Part shown: one piece after another, positions 46,913 through 55,996 of the stretch
Layout: each line of letters begins with the position of its first letter
Position numbering within the stretch: position 1 is the stretch's first letter
Origin: DASQZK01 sp963764345
Lineage (GTDB): Bacteria; Bacteroidota; Bacteroidia; Bacteroidales; GCA-2748055
Reading direction: 5' to 3'
Length of the DNA stretch: 64,000 bases
Assembly: GCA_963764345.1 (NCBI GenBank)
Contig: CAVXSF010000009.1
Span: forward strand, 186,001 to 250,000
Notes under the pieces: model-generated
What the model was told of the DNA's origin: nothing
Seen by the model: only the letters and a program-made list of their open reading frames with translations
The model's database searches: none
Translations under genes and position numbers: made by a program

Positions 46913-47302
46913 TTATACCCTTCTTCTTTTCGGTGGACGGCAGCCATTGTGGGGTAACGGGGTAACATCTACGATTTCGGTTACTTCGATACCGACAGAA
47001 TCAATGGTTCTGATTGCAGATTCCCTGCCTGATCCAGGTCCTTTCACATAAGCTTTCACTTTCCTTAACCCAAGGTCATAGGCCGTTTTTGCACAATCCT
47101 GTGCAGCCATCTGAGCTGCATAAGGGGTATTCTTCTTTGAGCCTCTGAAACCCATTTTACCGGCCGACGACCATGAAATAACCTGGCCGGAGCCATTGGT
47201 CATGGAAACAATGATATTGTTAAACGAAGCATGTACATGAGCCTGTCCTGTCGGTTCAACATTGACAACTTTTTTTCTTGACGATCCAGTCTTTTTTGCC
47301 AT
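46913..47302 (-). CDS. rpsK: 30S ribosomal protein S11
   Basis: 129 residues with HVHASFNNIIVSMTNGSGQVISWSSAGKMGFRGSKKNTPYAAQ and the conserved end NGCRPPKRRRV. It lines the mRNA exit cleft on the 30S platform. The stop lies 26 bases before rpsD. Confidence 0.97.
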   Translation of the reverse strand: MAKKTGSSRKKVVNVEPTGQAHVHASFNNIIVSMTNGSGQVISWSSAGKMGFRGSKKNTPYAAQMAAQDCAKTAYDLGLRKVKAYVKGPGSGRESAIRTIDSVGIEVTEIVDVTPLPHNGCRPPKRRRV

Positions 47303-47313
47303 CTTATTAATAC

Positions 47314-47691
47314 TTATTTGGTTGCTTTCTTCTTGTTCGCTACAGTTTTCTTCCTGCCTTTACGTGTCCGGGCATTATTCTTTGTACTCTGTCCTCTGAC
47401 AGGCAGACCGATACGATGACGGATACCACGGTAACTACCAATATCCATAAGACGTTTGATGTTAAGCTGTACACTTGATCTCAGTTCACCTTCCACTTTG
47501 AACTGCTCATTGATCACGTTACGGATCTGTGCAATCTGATCATCGTTCCAGTCATTTACCTTAACATTGCTGTCCACTCCTGCTTTTTCAAGGATCGTTT
47601 TGGCAGCACTCCTGCCAATCCCGTAAATGTAGGTAAGACCGATTTCACCTCTTTTATTTTTCGGCAAATCAACGCCAACAATTCTAGCCAT
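47314..47691 (-). CDS. rpsM: 30S ribosomal protein S13
   Basis: 125 residues: helix-hairpin region TYIYGIGRSAAKTILEKAG, then GSYRGIRHRIGLPVRGQ and the basic tail TRKGRKKTVANKKKATK that reaches the P-site tRNA. Eleven bases from rpsK. Confidence 0.97.
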   Translation of the reverse strand: MARIVGVDLPKNKRGEIGLTYIYGIGRSAAKTILEKAGVDSNVKVNDWNDDQIAQIRNVINEQFKVEGELRSSVQLNIKRLMDIGSYRGIRHRIGLPVRGQSTKNNARTRKGRKKTVANKKKATK

Positions 47692-47724
47692 AATTATCTG
47701 GTTATTTTATTTTTCATATAATGT

Positions 47725-47841
47725 TTAACCCTGACGCTGTTTAAACTTTGGGTTCTTTTTGTTAATCACGTATAACCGTCCTTTCCGTCTGACGATTTTG
47801 CAGTCTGCGCTGCGTTTCTTTACAGATGCTCTAACTTTCAT
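47725..47841 (-). CDS. rpmJ: 50S ribosomal protein L36 (zinc-free form)
   Basis: The minus strand encodes 38 residues starting MKVRASVKKRSADCKIVRRK and ending NPKFKQRQG, the L36 ends. Only one Cys remains of the zinc-ribbon ligands, so this is the zinc-independent form usual in Bacteroidota. It lies between infA and rpsM, the expected place, and is short enough to be missed. Confidence 0.93.
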   Translation of the reverse strand: MKVRASVKKRSADCKIVRRKGRLYVINKKNPKFKQRQG

Positions 47842-47849
47842 TTTATTCT

Positions 47850-48068
47850 TTATTTATATCTGAATGTAATTCTACCTTTAGTCAAATCATAAGGCGACAT
47901 TTCCACTTTAACCCTGTCTCCCGGAAGCAATTTAATATAATGCATCCTCATTTTTCCGGAGATATGAGCGGTAATGACATGGCCGTTTTCAAGTTCAACC
48001 CGGAACATGGCATTAGATAATGCTTCGGTAATCACGCCGTCTTGTTCTATTGAAGGTTGTTTGGACAT
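47850..48068 (-). CDS. infA: Translation initiation factor IF-1
   Basis: 72 residues with the OB-fold marks GVITEALSNAMFRVELENGHVITAHISGKMR and LPGDRVKVEMSPYDLTKGRI. It binds the 30S A site during initiation. It lies between map and rpmJ with short gaps. Confidence 0.97.
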   Translation of the reverse strand: MSKQPSIEQDGVITEALSNAMFRVELENGHVITAHISGKMRMHYIKLLPGDRVKVEMSPYDLTKGRITFRYK

Positions 48069-48078
48069 ACAATTATGG

Positions 48079-48853
48079 TTAATTTAAGACTTCTTCAATA
48101 AACGAAAATGTTGATAAAATGTCCGGTTTCCCATCATCTACAGCAACGGCCAGTTCAAAATGAGCCGATGGGCTTCTGTCTTTTGTCCGGATGGTCCAGC
48201 CATCGGCTTCCTGGAAAATATGACGTTTCCCCATATTGATCATCGGTTCGATACAGATTACCAGTCCCTTTTTCAGAAGGACGCCTGTACCATTACGCCC
48301 GTAATTGGGAACTTCCGGTTCTTCATGAAGATGTTTCCCAAGTCCGTGACCAACCATTTCTCTCACAACGCTATAACCAAAAGACTCGCAATAAGTTTGA
48401 ACTGCATGTCCGATATCTCCGATCCGGTTACCCGTAATAGCATTTTCCACCCCCAGAAACAAGCGATTCCCTGGTAACGCGCATCAGCTCACTAATGCTT
48501 TTGTCGACTTCACCCACAGCAAAACTGTAAGCCGAATCGCCATAGAAACCGTTGAGGATCACACCGCAATCGATAGACAAGAGGTCACCTTCCTTAAGAA
48601 CGTAGCCGGAAGGAATACCATGAACCACCTGTTCATTAACCGAAGTGCACAGAGCGTTGGGATAACCGTTATATCCGAGGAACGCAGGAACAGCCTTGTG
48701 ATCCCTGATATACGTTTCTGCCAGCCTGTCAATTTCAGCGGTGGTTATTCCGGGCCTGATATTCTTAGCCACTTCAGCGAGGGTTTTGGACACAAGAATA
48801 TTGCTTGCTCTCAGTTTTTCAATCTCTTCGGCCGTCTTATAATAGATCATCAA
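48079..48853 (-). CDS. map: Methionine aminopeptidase type I, one apparent frameshift
   Basis: Removes the N-terminal Met. Two frames meet at ~48457-48464; dropping one T in TCGCTTGTTTCTG gives TRESLFLGVENAI and a single chain of ~257 residues. All five metal ligands are visible: Asp in SIDCGV, Asp in FYGDSAYSF, His in VGHGLGKHLHEEP, Glu in ICIEPM and Glu in HFELAVAV. The secY-map-infA order is standard. The enzyme is essential, so a sequence error is likely. Confidence 0.92.
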
Positions 48854-48873
48854 AGAACGTCTCCTGTTAAAGG

Positions 48874-50202
48874 CTATATCGCCGCAGCACTGCCTGTTCT
48901 GCCTTTAATCCTTCCGCCCGATTTCATCAGTCCGTCATAGTGACGCATCAGGAGGTGACTTTCGATCTGCTGCAGGGTGTCGAGCACAACACCGACCAGG
49001 ATCAGAAGCGATGTCCCTCCGTAAAACTGTGCAAACTGGTTGTTAACTCCTGCCAGTATGGCAAAGGTCGGAAGAATGGCAATGATTGCAAGGAAAATTG
49101 AACCGGGTAATGTGATCCTTGACATAATCGTATCAAGGAATTCAACCGTTTTTCTGCCGGGTTTCACTCCGGGAATAAATCCTCCGTTTTTCTTCATATC
49201 CTCAGCCATCTGAACCGGATTAATGGTGATGGCTGTATAAAAATAGGTAAAGAGAATGATCATGATGGCCAGTACAAAATTATACCAGAAACCTCTGAAG
49301 TTTGAGAATGCAGCAAGGAAACCTGTCATTCCCTGGGAATTGGCAAACCCGGCCACTGTAATGGGTATCATAACCAGTGCCTGGGCAAAGATAATCGGCA
49401 TCACACCTGCTGCATTGACTTTAAGAGGAATATATTGTCTTACACCGCCGTATTGTTTGTTGCCAACGATACGCTTGGCATACTGTACCGGGATGCGGCG
49501 TGTTCCCTGCACGAGCAGGATGGTACCCATGAACACGAAGAACAGGACCACAATCTCGAGGAGGAATGAAACCAGTCCTCCCTGTTCCAGTCTTCCTCCG
49601 AATTCAGCGACAATGGCAAAAGGAAGCCGGGCAATGATCCCGATCATGATGATGAGTGAGATCCCGTTCCCGATGCCTTTATCGGTGATCTTTTCGCCGA
49701 GCCACATGACGAACATGGTGCCCGCCGTCAGGATCAGGATGGATCCCATTCGGGAAAAGCCGGGAGTAAAAGCTTCAGGTGCCTGTGCGTGCAGGTTGGC
49801 AATATAACCCGGTGCCTGCAGTAACAGGATACCGACGGTAAGGTAACGGGTGATCTGGTTGATCTTTCTCCGTCCGCTTTCTCCTTCTTTCTGTAGTTTC
49901 TGAAAATAAGGTACTGCTATACCCAGCAACTGAACGATGATAGATGCGGAGATATAGGGCATGATCCCAAGTCCGAAAACCGATGCATTGGAAAAGGCCC
50001 CGCCACTGAACATATCCAAAAGGCCCATGACACCCTGCGCTGTCTGGTTCCTTAACCCTTCAAGTGCTGTCGGATCGATCCCCGGAAGAACCACTTTTGT
50101 GCCCAGTCGGTAAACCAGCAGAATACCAAGGGTATAAAGGATCCTTTTGCGAAGATCTTCGATCTTATAAATGTTCTTAATGGTTTCTATTAACGCTCTC
50201 AT
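48874..50202 (-). CDS. secY: Protein translocase subunit SecY
   Basis: 442 residues from MRALIETIKNIYKIEDLRKR. The frame is open further upstream, but those codons overlap rplO and look unlike SecY. About ten membrane helices with the SecY marks GIMPYISASIIVQLL, QLEQGGL-like periplasmic loop, INPVQMAEDMKKNGGFIPGVKPG and the C-terminal IESHLLMRHYDGLMK. It forms the inner-membrane protein channel with SecE/SecG. Placed after rplO as in the spc operon. Confidence 0.96.
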   Translation of the reverse strand: MRALIETIKNIYKIEDLRKRILYTLGILLVYRLGTKVVLPGIDPTALEGLRNQTAQGVMGLLDMFSGGAFSNASVFGLGIMPYISASIIVQLLGIAVPYFQKLQKEGESGRRKINQITRYLTVGILLLQAPGYIANLHAQAPEAFTPGFSRMGSILILTAGTMFVMWLGEKITDKGIGNGISLIIMIGIIARLPFAIVAEFGGRLEQGGLVSFLLEIVVLFFVFMGTILLVQGTRRIPVQYAKRIVGNKQYGGVRQYIPLKVNAAGVMPIIFAQALVMIPITVAGFANSQGMTGFLAAFSNFRGFWYNFVLAIMIILFTYFYTAITINPVQMAEDMKKNGGFIPGVKPGRKTVEFLDTIMSRITLPGSIFLAIIAILPTFAILAGVNNQFAQFYGGTSLLILVGVVLDTLQQIESHLLMRHYDGLMKSGGRIKGRTGSAAAI

Positions 50203-50227
50203 TCGATAGGTCTGTATTTTAGCCGGT

Positions 50228-50677
50228 TTATTTAATAACTTCGACGGTTCCCTGTGCAGCTTCAATGACTTCTTTAGCTTTAGCTGAGAACGCATGGGCT
50301 TTAACATTCAGTTTCTTTTTGAGTTCACCGTCACCGAGGATCTTTACCAGGTCGTTTTTGGAGATCAGGTGAGCATCAATCAGTGTATTGATGTCGATGT
50401 CAGTAATATTCAGTTTATCAGCAAGGTTCTGCAGTACACTAACATTGATGGCTTTATATTCTTTGCGGTTAATATTTGTAAAACCGAATTTTGGCAACCT
50501 TCTCTGCAGAGGCATCTGACCTCCCTCGAAACCGATCTTCTTTGAATATCCCGATCTTGACTGAGCGCCTTTATGTCCTCTTGTAGATGTCCCCCCGTCA
50601 CCGGAGCCTTCGCCACGACCGATACGTTTCCTGCTTTTGGTTGATCCTTTGGCCGGCTTTAAGTTACTCAAATCCAT
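50228..50677 (-). CDS. rplO: 50S ribosomal protein L15
   Basis: 149 residues with the Gly-rich start region KRIGRGEGSGDGGTSTRGHKGAQSRSGY and RRLPKFGFTNINRKEY. It joins late in 50S assembly. It lies between rpmD and secY. Confidence 0.97.
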   Translation of the reverse strand: MDLSNLKPAKGSTKSRKRIGRGEGSGDGGTSTRGHKGAQSRSGYSKKIGFEGGQMPLQRRLPKFGFTNINRKEYKAINVSVLQNLADKLNITDIDINTLIDAHLISKNDLVKILGDGELKKKLNVKAHAFSAKAKEVIEAAQGTVEVIK

Positions 50678-50705
50678 TTCTTTATAAATAAATAGGTTAT
50701 ATACT

Positions 50706-50885
50706 TTATACTTTTTCCACTTTCAGGAGATGCGACACTTTAGTGACCATTCCGAGGATCTGGGGTGTGCCTTCGACTTCCACGCTATGATGCATTTTTC
50801 TAAGGCCCAGAGCCTGAAGGGTTTTTTTCTGTCTTTCTGTGCTCCCGATTTTACTTTTCACCTGGGTGATTTTGATCTTTGCCAT
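50706..50885 (-). CDS. rpmD: 50S ribosomal protein L30
   Basis: 59 residues from MAKIKITQVKSKIGSTERQK to LKVEKV. The open frame upstream would add 28 residues that overlap rpsE and are not L30-like, so this internal ATG is chosen. GLRKMHHSVEVEGTPQILGM is typical. Confidence 0.95.
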   Translation of the reverse strand: MAKIKITQVKSKIGSTERQKKTLQALGLRKMHHSVEVEGTPQILGMVTKVSHLLKVEKV

Positions 50886-50898
50886 TTTAACTGTTCGT

Positions 50899-51414
50899 TT
50901 ATCCGTTAAACACTTTATCAAGAGTAACCCCCCTGTGCTGAGCCACGGTATAAGGATCCCGGAGTTCAAGAAGAGCGTTGAAGGTTGCTTTCACAAGATT
51001 ATGAGGGTTTGACGAACCTTTTGATTTTGCGAGTACATCCTTTATCCCGACACTTTCAAGCACGGCACGCATAGCACCACCGGCCTTCACTCCGGTACCG
51101 GATGAAGCCGGTTTCATGAAGACAACAGCACCGCCGTATTTGGACAACTGTTCGTGGGGGATGGTTCCATTGTAAACCGGGACCCGTATGAGGTTCTTTT
51201 TTGCATCCTCAACACCTTTGGCAATGGCAGTGGTAACTTCATTGGCTTTCCCAAGTCCGTAACCGACGATACCATCTTCATTACCCACAACAACAATAGC
51301 CGAGAAACTGAACGTTCTGCCCCCTTTGGTAACCTTGGTCACTCTCTGAATACTTACAAGCCTATCTTTTAATTCAAGATCGGTTGTTTTAACTTTCCTG
51401 ATACTCGTAGACAT
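50899..51414 (-). CDS. rpsE: 30S ribosomal protein S5
   Basis: 171 residues. The double-stranded-RNA-binding-like domain has LVSIQRVTKVTKGGRTFSF and GYGLGKANEV; the C-terminal domain has SGTGVKAGGAMRAVLE and GSSNPHNLVKATFNAL. S5 takes part in decoding accuracy. Order rplR-rpsE-rpmD is standard. Confidence 0.97.
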   Translation of the reverse strand: MSTSIRKVKTTDLELKDRLVSIQRVTKVTKGGRTFSFSAIVVVGNEDGIVGYGLGKANEVTTAIAKGVEDAKKNLIRVPVYNGTIPHEQLSKYGGAVVFMKPASSGTGVKAGGAMRAVLESVGIKDVLAKSKGSSNPHNLVKATFNALLELRDPYTVAQHRGVTLDKVFNG

Positions 51415-51423
51415 AGTTTCGTT

Positions 51424-51784
51424 TTAAAATTTGAGTCCGTTTTCCCTGGCAGCATCAGCAAGGCTTTTTACTCTGCCATGGTACAGATACCCGTTTCTGT
51501 CAAAAATAACTTCATTGATGCCCTTTTCAAGAGCTTTTTCAGCGATTAATTTTCCAACAAGTTTAGCCTGTTCCGACTTATTCACCTTTGCATTTTCCAA
51601 CAATCTCCTTGACTCTGGAGGACGCAGAAACCAGTGTTTCTCCCGATTTGTCATTGATGATCTGAACATAAATCTGCTTGTTGCTTCTGAATACAGACAT
51701 ACGCGGTTTAGATCCGCTACCTGTAATATCCGTTCGGATCCTTTTCTTTATCCTGAACCTTCTTTCGCGCTTGGTTAAAGCCAT
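51424..51784 (-). CDS. rplR: 50S ribosomal protein L18, one apparent frameshift
   Basis: The first frame gives MALTKRERRFRIKKRIRTDI to SSRVKEIV, the second NAKVNKSEQAKLVGKLIAEKALEKG to the stop. Dropping one T of GTTGG at ~51596-51604 gives RVKEIVENAKVNKSEQ and 119 residues, the normal L18 length. L18 carries 5S rRNA into the 50S subunit. Probable sequence error. Confidence 0.92.
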
Positions 51785-51803
51785 GGTTATATTAATTTAT
51801 CAA

Positions 51804-52358
51804 TTAAACACTTGCAGACTTACCGGCTTTTCTTCTGACATCTTCGCCTACAAACCGGATACCTTTTCCCTTGTAAGGTTCTGGTGGTCTGAAGGACCTG
51901 ATTTTTGCAGCAACCTGACCGATCAGTTGCTTATCGGCGCTGGTAAGGGTAATGACCGGGTTAGACCGGCGTTCAGTCACTGTTTCCACCTTCACTTCTT
52001 GCGGGATTCTGAAAAAGATTTCATGTGAATAGCCAAGGCTGAGTTCAAGGATCTGGCCTTTTGCTTCTGCCCTGTAACCTACGCCAACCAACTCCTGCTT
52101 GATCACATAACCTTCTGAAACACCATGGACCATATTATAAATCAGTGAACGGTACAAACCATGCATGGCTTTATGCCTTTTTTGTTCTGTAGGCCTTGAT
52201 ACGACGATCTGGTTTTCTTCAATGCTAACCTTGATATCAGGATTAACATCCTGCTGCAGTTCGCCTTTGGCCCCTTTTACCGTCACGATATTGTCTTTGT
52301 CAACACTGACAGTAACGCCTTGGGGGATCTCAATGGGTAAAATTCCTATCCTGGACAT
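51804..52358 (-). CDS. rplF: 50S ribosomal protein L6
   Basis: 184 residues: MSRIGILPIEIPQGVTV, the first repeat ending in HGLYRSLIYNMVHGVSEGY, and the second with ADKQLIGQVAAKIRSFRPPEPYKGKGI, the conserved C-terminal signature. Located between rpsH and rplR. Confidence 0.97.
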   Translation of the reverse strand: MSRIGILPIEIPQGVTVSVDKDNIVTVKGAKGELQQDVNPDIKVSIEENQIVVSRPTEQKRHKAMHGLYRSLIYNMVHGVSEGYVIKQELVGVGYRAEAKGQILELSLGYSHEIFFRIPQEVKVETVTERRSNPVITLTSADKQLIGQVAAKIRSFRPPEPYKGKGIRFVGEDVRRKAGKSASV

Positions 52359-52370
52359 TTCTAATACTTT

Positions 52371-52766
52371 TTAATATACGTAACATAAAACCTCACCACC
52401 AACATTCTTATCACGGGCTTCCTTATCGGTCATAACACCCTGGGAGGTTGATATAATGGCAACACCGAGTCCGTTAAGCACTCTGGGAAGTTCCTTGTGA
52501 TTGGCATATCTGCGCAATCCCGGTCGGCTGGCTCTTTCAAGACCTTTAATGGCTGGTACTTTTGTTTCAGGGTGATATTTCAGGGCGATTTTAATATTTC
52601 CCTGGGGACCTGTTTCCTCAAACTTATAGTTCAGGATATACCCTTTTTCAAAAAGAATCCTGGTCAAATCCCTCTTCAGGTTGGAAGAAGGAATTTCAAC
52701 AACCCTGTGTTTTGCCATCACAGCATTCCTGATTCGGGTAAGATAATCTGCAATAGGATCTGTCAT
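52371..52766 (-). CDS. rpsH: 30S ribosomal protein S8
   Basis: 131 residues: MTDPIADYLTRIRNAVMAKH, the RNA-binding C-terminal part GVAIISTSQGVMTDKEARDKNVGGEVLCYVY. In many bacteria S8 represses the spc operon. Between rpsN and rplF. Confidence 0.97.
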   Translation of the reverse strand: MTDPIADYLTRIRNAVMAKHRVVEIPSSNLKRDLTRILFEKGYILNYKFEETGPQGNIKIALKYHPETKVPAIKGLERASRPGLRRYANHKELPRVLNGLGVAIISTSQGVMTDKEARDKNVGGEVLCYVY

Positions 52767-52789
52767 CTCTTTAAATATTTATCTCTTTA

Positions 52790-53059
52790 TTACCAACTTG
52801 CTTTTTTAACACCAGGAATAAGTCCTGAGGAAGCCATTTCCCTGAAAACGATTCTGCTGACTCCAAACTGCCTCATGTATCCTTTTGGTCTGCCTGTCAG
52901 TTTACAACGGTTGTGCATTCTGATCGGATTTGAATTTCTCGGAAGTCTGCTTAAAGCTACATAATCGCCTTCAGCTTTCAGCCGTGCTCTTTTTTCAGCG
53001 TATCTTTCCACAAGTTGTTTACGCTTTACTTCGCGAGCTTTCATTGATTCTTTAGCCAT
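52790..53059 (-). CDS. rpsN: 30S ribosomal protein S14 (zinc-free form)
   Basis: 89 residues, MAKESMKAREVKRKQLVERY to PGVKKASW. There is one Cys (NRCKLTGRPKGYMRQFG) and no CxxC zinc knuckle, so this is the long C-minus form. Between rplE and rpsH. Confidence 0.97.
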   Translation of the reverse strand: MAKESMKAREVKRKQLVERYAEKRARLKAEGDYVALSRLPRNSNPIRMHNRCKLTGRPKGYMRQFGVSRIVFREMASSGLIPGVKKASW

Positions 53060-53071
53060 ACGGGAATAATT

Positions 53072-53617
53072 TTATTTTTTAAAAGGTAATCCAAATTCTT
53101 TCAGTAAAGCCAGACCTTCTTCGTCTGATTTCGCTGTAGTTACAAAGGTAATCTCCAACCCCATGATCCTACTGATCTTATCGATATCAATCTCAGGGAA
53201 AATGATCTGTTCAGTGATGCCGAGAGAATAATTGCCTTTCCCGTCAAATTTATTGCTGATGCCGTTGAAATCTCTGATCCTGGGAAGAGCGACATTGATC
53301 AGCCTCTCCATGAATTCGAACATTTTGTCGCTGCGGAGGGTCACTTTAGTTCCGATAGGCATGCCCTTTCTGAGTTTAAAGTTGGAAACATCCTTAGTGG
53401 AAAAAGTTTGAATGGCTTTCTGACCAGCGATGTTAGACAATTCTTCCTGGGCGACATCGATAAGTTTTTTATCGGCAACAGCCTGACCGACACCGGAGTT
53501 GATAACTATTTTTGACAGCCGGGGAACCTGCATAATCGAACTGTAACTGAACTTTTTGATCAGGGCAGGTACTACCTCTTCGGTATATTTGGTTTTAAGA
53601 TTCGGTACGTAGTCCAT
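53072..53617 (-). CDS. rplE: 50S ribosomal protein L5
   Basis: 181 residues with VPRLSKIVINSGVGQA, KLRKGMPIGTKVTLR and the late GNYSLGITEQIIFPEI. Contacts 5S rRNA and the P-site tRNA. Its ATG shares one base with the rplX stop (TAATG), so the two are translationally coupled. Confidence 0.97.
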   Translation of the reverse strand: MDYVPNLKTKYTEEVVPALIKKFSYSSIMQVPRLSKIVINSGVGQAVADKKLIDVAQEELSNIAGQKAIQTFSTKDVSNFKLRKGMPIGTKVTLRSDKMFEFMERLINVALPRIRDFNGISNKFDGKGNYSLGITEQIIFPEIDIDKISRIMGLEITFVTTAKSDEEGLALLKEFGLPFKK

Positions 53618-53940
53618 TACTTGATCTCCTCTCCTGATTTTTTAGAATACCTGACAACTTTATTTTTATCGTTAAGTTTTCTTCCAATGCGGGTGGGTTT
53701 TCCGTCAGAAGGATCGATAAGGTTGAGATTGGAAATATGAACGGGAGCTTCCTGTTTGGTAATTCCGCCCTGAGGACTCTGGGCATTAGGTTTGGTATGT
53801 TTGGATACCATATTCACACCTTCCACGATAGCCCTTTCCTTTTCGCGGAATATTTCGAGGACTCTGCCCTGCTGGCCTTTATATTCTCCGGCGGTAACGT
53901 AAACCAGGTCTCCCTTTTTAATATGAAATTTCCTTTGCAT
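53617..53940 (-). CDS. rplX: 50S ribosomal protein L24
   Basis: 107 residues with the KOW motif at FHIKKGDLVYVTAGEYKGQQGRVLEIF and PNAQSPQGGITKQEAPVHISNL. An assembly-initiating 50S protein. It overlaps rplE by one base. Confidence 0.96.
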   Translation of the reverse strand: MQRKFHIKKGDLVYVTAGEYKGQQGRVLEIFREKERAIVEGVNMVSKHTKPNAQSPQGGITKQEAPVHISNLNLIDPSDGKPTRIGRKLNDKNKVVRYSKKSGEEIK

Positions 53941-53958
53941 CTGGATTTTCTTTAAATA

Positions 53959-54324
53959 TTATAATACTTCAGGTGCCAATGACACGATCTTCATGTATTT
54001 GTCACGCAGTTCTCTGGCAACGGGTCCGAATATACGTGTGCCGCGCATTTCATCAACGTTATTGAGAAGGACGACCGCGTTATCGTCGAAACGGATATAG
54101 GAACCGTCGGGGCGGCGAACTTCTTTCTTGGTGCGAACAACCACTGCTTTACTAACCTGGCCTTTTTTTATTTCACCGGCAGGGACGGCGCTTTTTACAC
54201 TGACGACGATTTTGTCGCCAATGCTGGCATAACGTCTTCCCGTACCACCGAGTACCCTGATGCAAAGCACTTCTTTTGCACCACTGTTATCGGCAACTAA
54301 TAGTCTGCTTTCTTGCTGTATCAT
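53959..54324 (-). CDS. rplN: 50S ribosomal protein L14
   Basis: 121 residues: MIQQESRLLVADNSGAKEVLCIRVLGG, DNAVVLLNNVDEMRGTRIFGPVAREL. Full length, two bases from rpsQ. Confidence 0.97.
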   Translation of the reverse strand: MIQQESRLLVADNSGAKEVLCIRVLGGTGRRYASIGDKIVVSVKSAVPAGEIKKGQVSKAVVVRTKKEVRRPDGSYIRFDDNAVVLLNNVDEMRGTRIFGPVARELRDKYMKIVSLAPEVL

Positions 54325-54326
54325 GG

Positions 54327-54587
54327 TTACTTAGCTCTTTCAATGATTTCTACTAATCTCCAGTTTTTACTTTTACTCAGCGGCCTGGTTTCCATAATTT
54401 TGACAGTATCGCCAATGTTGCACTCATTCTTTTCATCATGAGCCATGAATTTGGATGTCTTATTGACAAATTTACCATAGATCGGGTGTTTGACTTTTGT
54501 CTTAACAGCAATGATAATCGATTTTTCCATTTTATTGCTGACCACGACACCGACCCGCTCTCTTCTTAAATTTCTTAACGTCTCCAT
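54327..54587 (-). CDS. rpsQ: 30S ribosomal protein S17
   Basis: 86 residues: RRERVGVVVSNKMEKSIIIAVKTKVKHPIYGKF and NIGDTVKIMETRPLSKSKNWRLVEI. An early 30S assembly protein. Nine bases after the rpmC stop. Confidence 0.97.
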   Translation of the reverse strand: METLRNLRRERVGVVVSNKMEKSIIIAVKTKVKHPIYGKFVNKTSKFMAHDEKNECNIGDTVKIMETRPLSKSKNWRLVEIIERAK

Positions 54588-54596
54588 GTGTATAAA

Positions 54597-54805
54597 TTAG
54601 CTTTTGGATTGTTCTCTTGTGCTCCCTTTTACGAAATTCGGTGAGGAGCCTGGCAATATTCTTTTTTGTAAACCTTATTTTCATGGGGTTATCCAGTGGA
54701 GATACGGCATGGTTCAGTCTCATGCGCACCAGCGTCTCCTTTTCGGTATTCGATCCGTTCAAGAAGTTCCTTATCGGACAGCTCTATGACCTCAGAATTT
54801 TTCAT
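54597..54805 (-). CDS. rpmC: 50S ribosomal protein L29, two apparent frameshifts
   Basis: The ATG at 54805 gives MKNSEVIELSDKELLERIEY, then the frame must drop one base near 54739-54748 (TACCGAAAAG) to reach EKETLVRMRLNHAVSPLDNPMKIR. A second drop near 54613-54620 ends the protein as REQSKS just before rpsQ; without it the frame runs on into rpsQ. The mended protein has 68 residues, normal for L29. The intact core LNHAVSP-NPMKIR is typical of the phylum. Confidence 0.88.
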
Positions 54806-54816
54806 CTGTAAATCGT

Positions 54817-55246
54817 TTATTGTTGGTTATAATCAAAGTCGTGTCTAACGACAAATTTAGTTGTTACCGGAAGCTTCTGCGCACCCAGGCGAAGAGCTTC
54901 CCTGGCAATTTCAAAAGAAACACCTTCGGCTTCCATGATAATACGGCCCGGGGTTATCGGTGCCACGAAACCTTCAGGAGCCCCTTTACCTTTACCCATC
55001 CTCACTTCAGCAGGCTTCTTGGTGATCGGCTTATCCGGGAAAATCCGGATCCAGATCTGGCCTTCCCTTTTCATGTAACGGGTTACTGCCTGACGGGCAG
55101 CTTCGATCTGCCGGCCGGTGATCCAGGCCTGTTCCAGCGATTTGATCCCAAAAGAACCAAACGCAAGCTGATTACCACGCTCGGCATTGCCTTTCATGCG
55201 TCCTTTTTGCTGACCTTCTGAATTTAGTCTTCTTTGGTTGTAACAT
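54817..55246 (-). CDS. rplP: 50S ribosomal protein L16, one apparent frameshift near the start
   Basis: The true start is MLQPKKTKFRR at 55246. One extra base near 55210-55215 breaks the frame; removing it reads QQKGRMKGNAERGNQLAFG and continues to DFDYNQQ, 142 residues. Without the repair only a 126-residue protein beginning MKGNAERG appears. The conserved RYMKREGQIWIRIFPDKPITKKPAEVRMGKGKG is intact. L16 shapes the tRNA path on the 50S subunit. Confidence 0.92.
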
Positions 55247-55269
55247 TGCTATATGTAAATTTCAGATTC

Positions 55270-55971
55270 TTATTTCCTGCCTTTTTTTCTGAACCCACCT
55301 TTGGGTTTGACATTTTTGGCTCCTATATTTGGCTGCAGGTCTCTCTTTCCAAAGATCTCACCGTTGCAGATCCAGACTTTAATCCCTATGACACCAACCT
55401 TGGTATGAGCTTCACTCAGTGCATAATCGATATCGGCTCTGAGGGTGTGAAGTGGAATACGTCCGTCCTTGTAGGTTTCATTCCTGGCCATTTCAGCACC
55501 TCCGATTCGTCCTGAAATCAGCACTTTGATGCCTTCAGCACCCATTCGCATGGTTGAGGCAATCGACATCTTGATAGCCCGGCGGTAGGAGATCTTGCCT
55601 TCTACCTGACGTGCAATATTGTTGGCAACGATGGTGGCATCCAGTTCGGGACGTTTTACCTCAAAGATATTGATCTGAACTTCCTTCTTGGTAATTTTCT
55701 TCAGTTCCTCCTTAAGCTTGTCCACTTCCTGCCCTCCTTTACCGATAATGATTCCCGGTCTGGCGGTATTTACGGTTACCGTGATCAGCTTCAGAGTCCG
55801 TTCAATAACGATCTTTGAGATGCTGGCTTTTGCCAGACGGGCATTCAGGTATTCACGGATCTTTGTGTCTTCAATAAGTTTGGTTGAATAATCCTTTCCG
55901 CCATACCAGTTGGAATCCCATCCTTTGATGATCCCTAAACGATTTGATATCGGATTAACTTTCTGTCCCAT
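55270..55971 (-). CDS. rpsC: 30S ribosomal protein S3
   Basis: 233 residues: MGQKVNPISNRLGIIKGWDSNWYG, KH domain with PGIIIGKGGQEVDKLKEEL, then GAEGIKVLISGRIGGAEMARNE and a basic tail. It forms part of the mRNA entry channel. Confidence 0.97.
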   Translation of the reverse strand: MGQKVNPISNRLGIIKGWDSNWYGGKDYSTKLIEDTKIREYLNARLAKASISKIVIERTLKLITVTVNTARPGIIIGKGGQEVDKLKEELKKITKKEVQINIFEVKRPELDATIVANNIARQVEGKISYRRAIKMSIASTMRMGAEGIKVLISGRIGGAEMARNETYKDGRIPLHTLRADIDYALSEAHTKVGVIGIKVWICNGEIFGKRDLQPNIGAKNVKPKGGFRKKGRK

Positions 55972-55996
55972 CTATTATTTGTTTGTTTCAATTTCG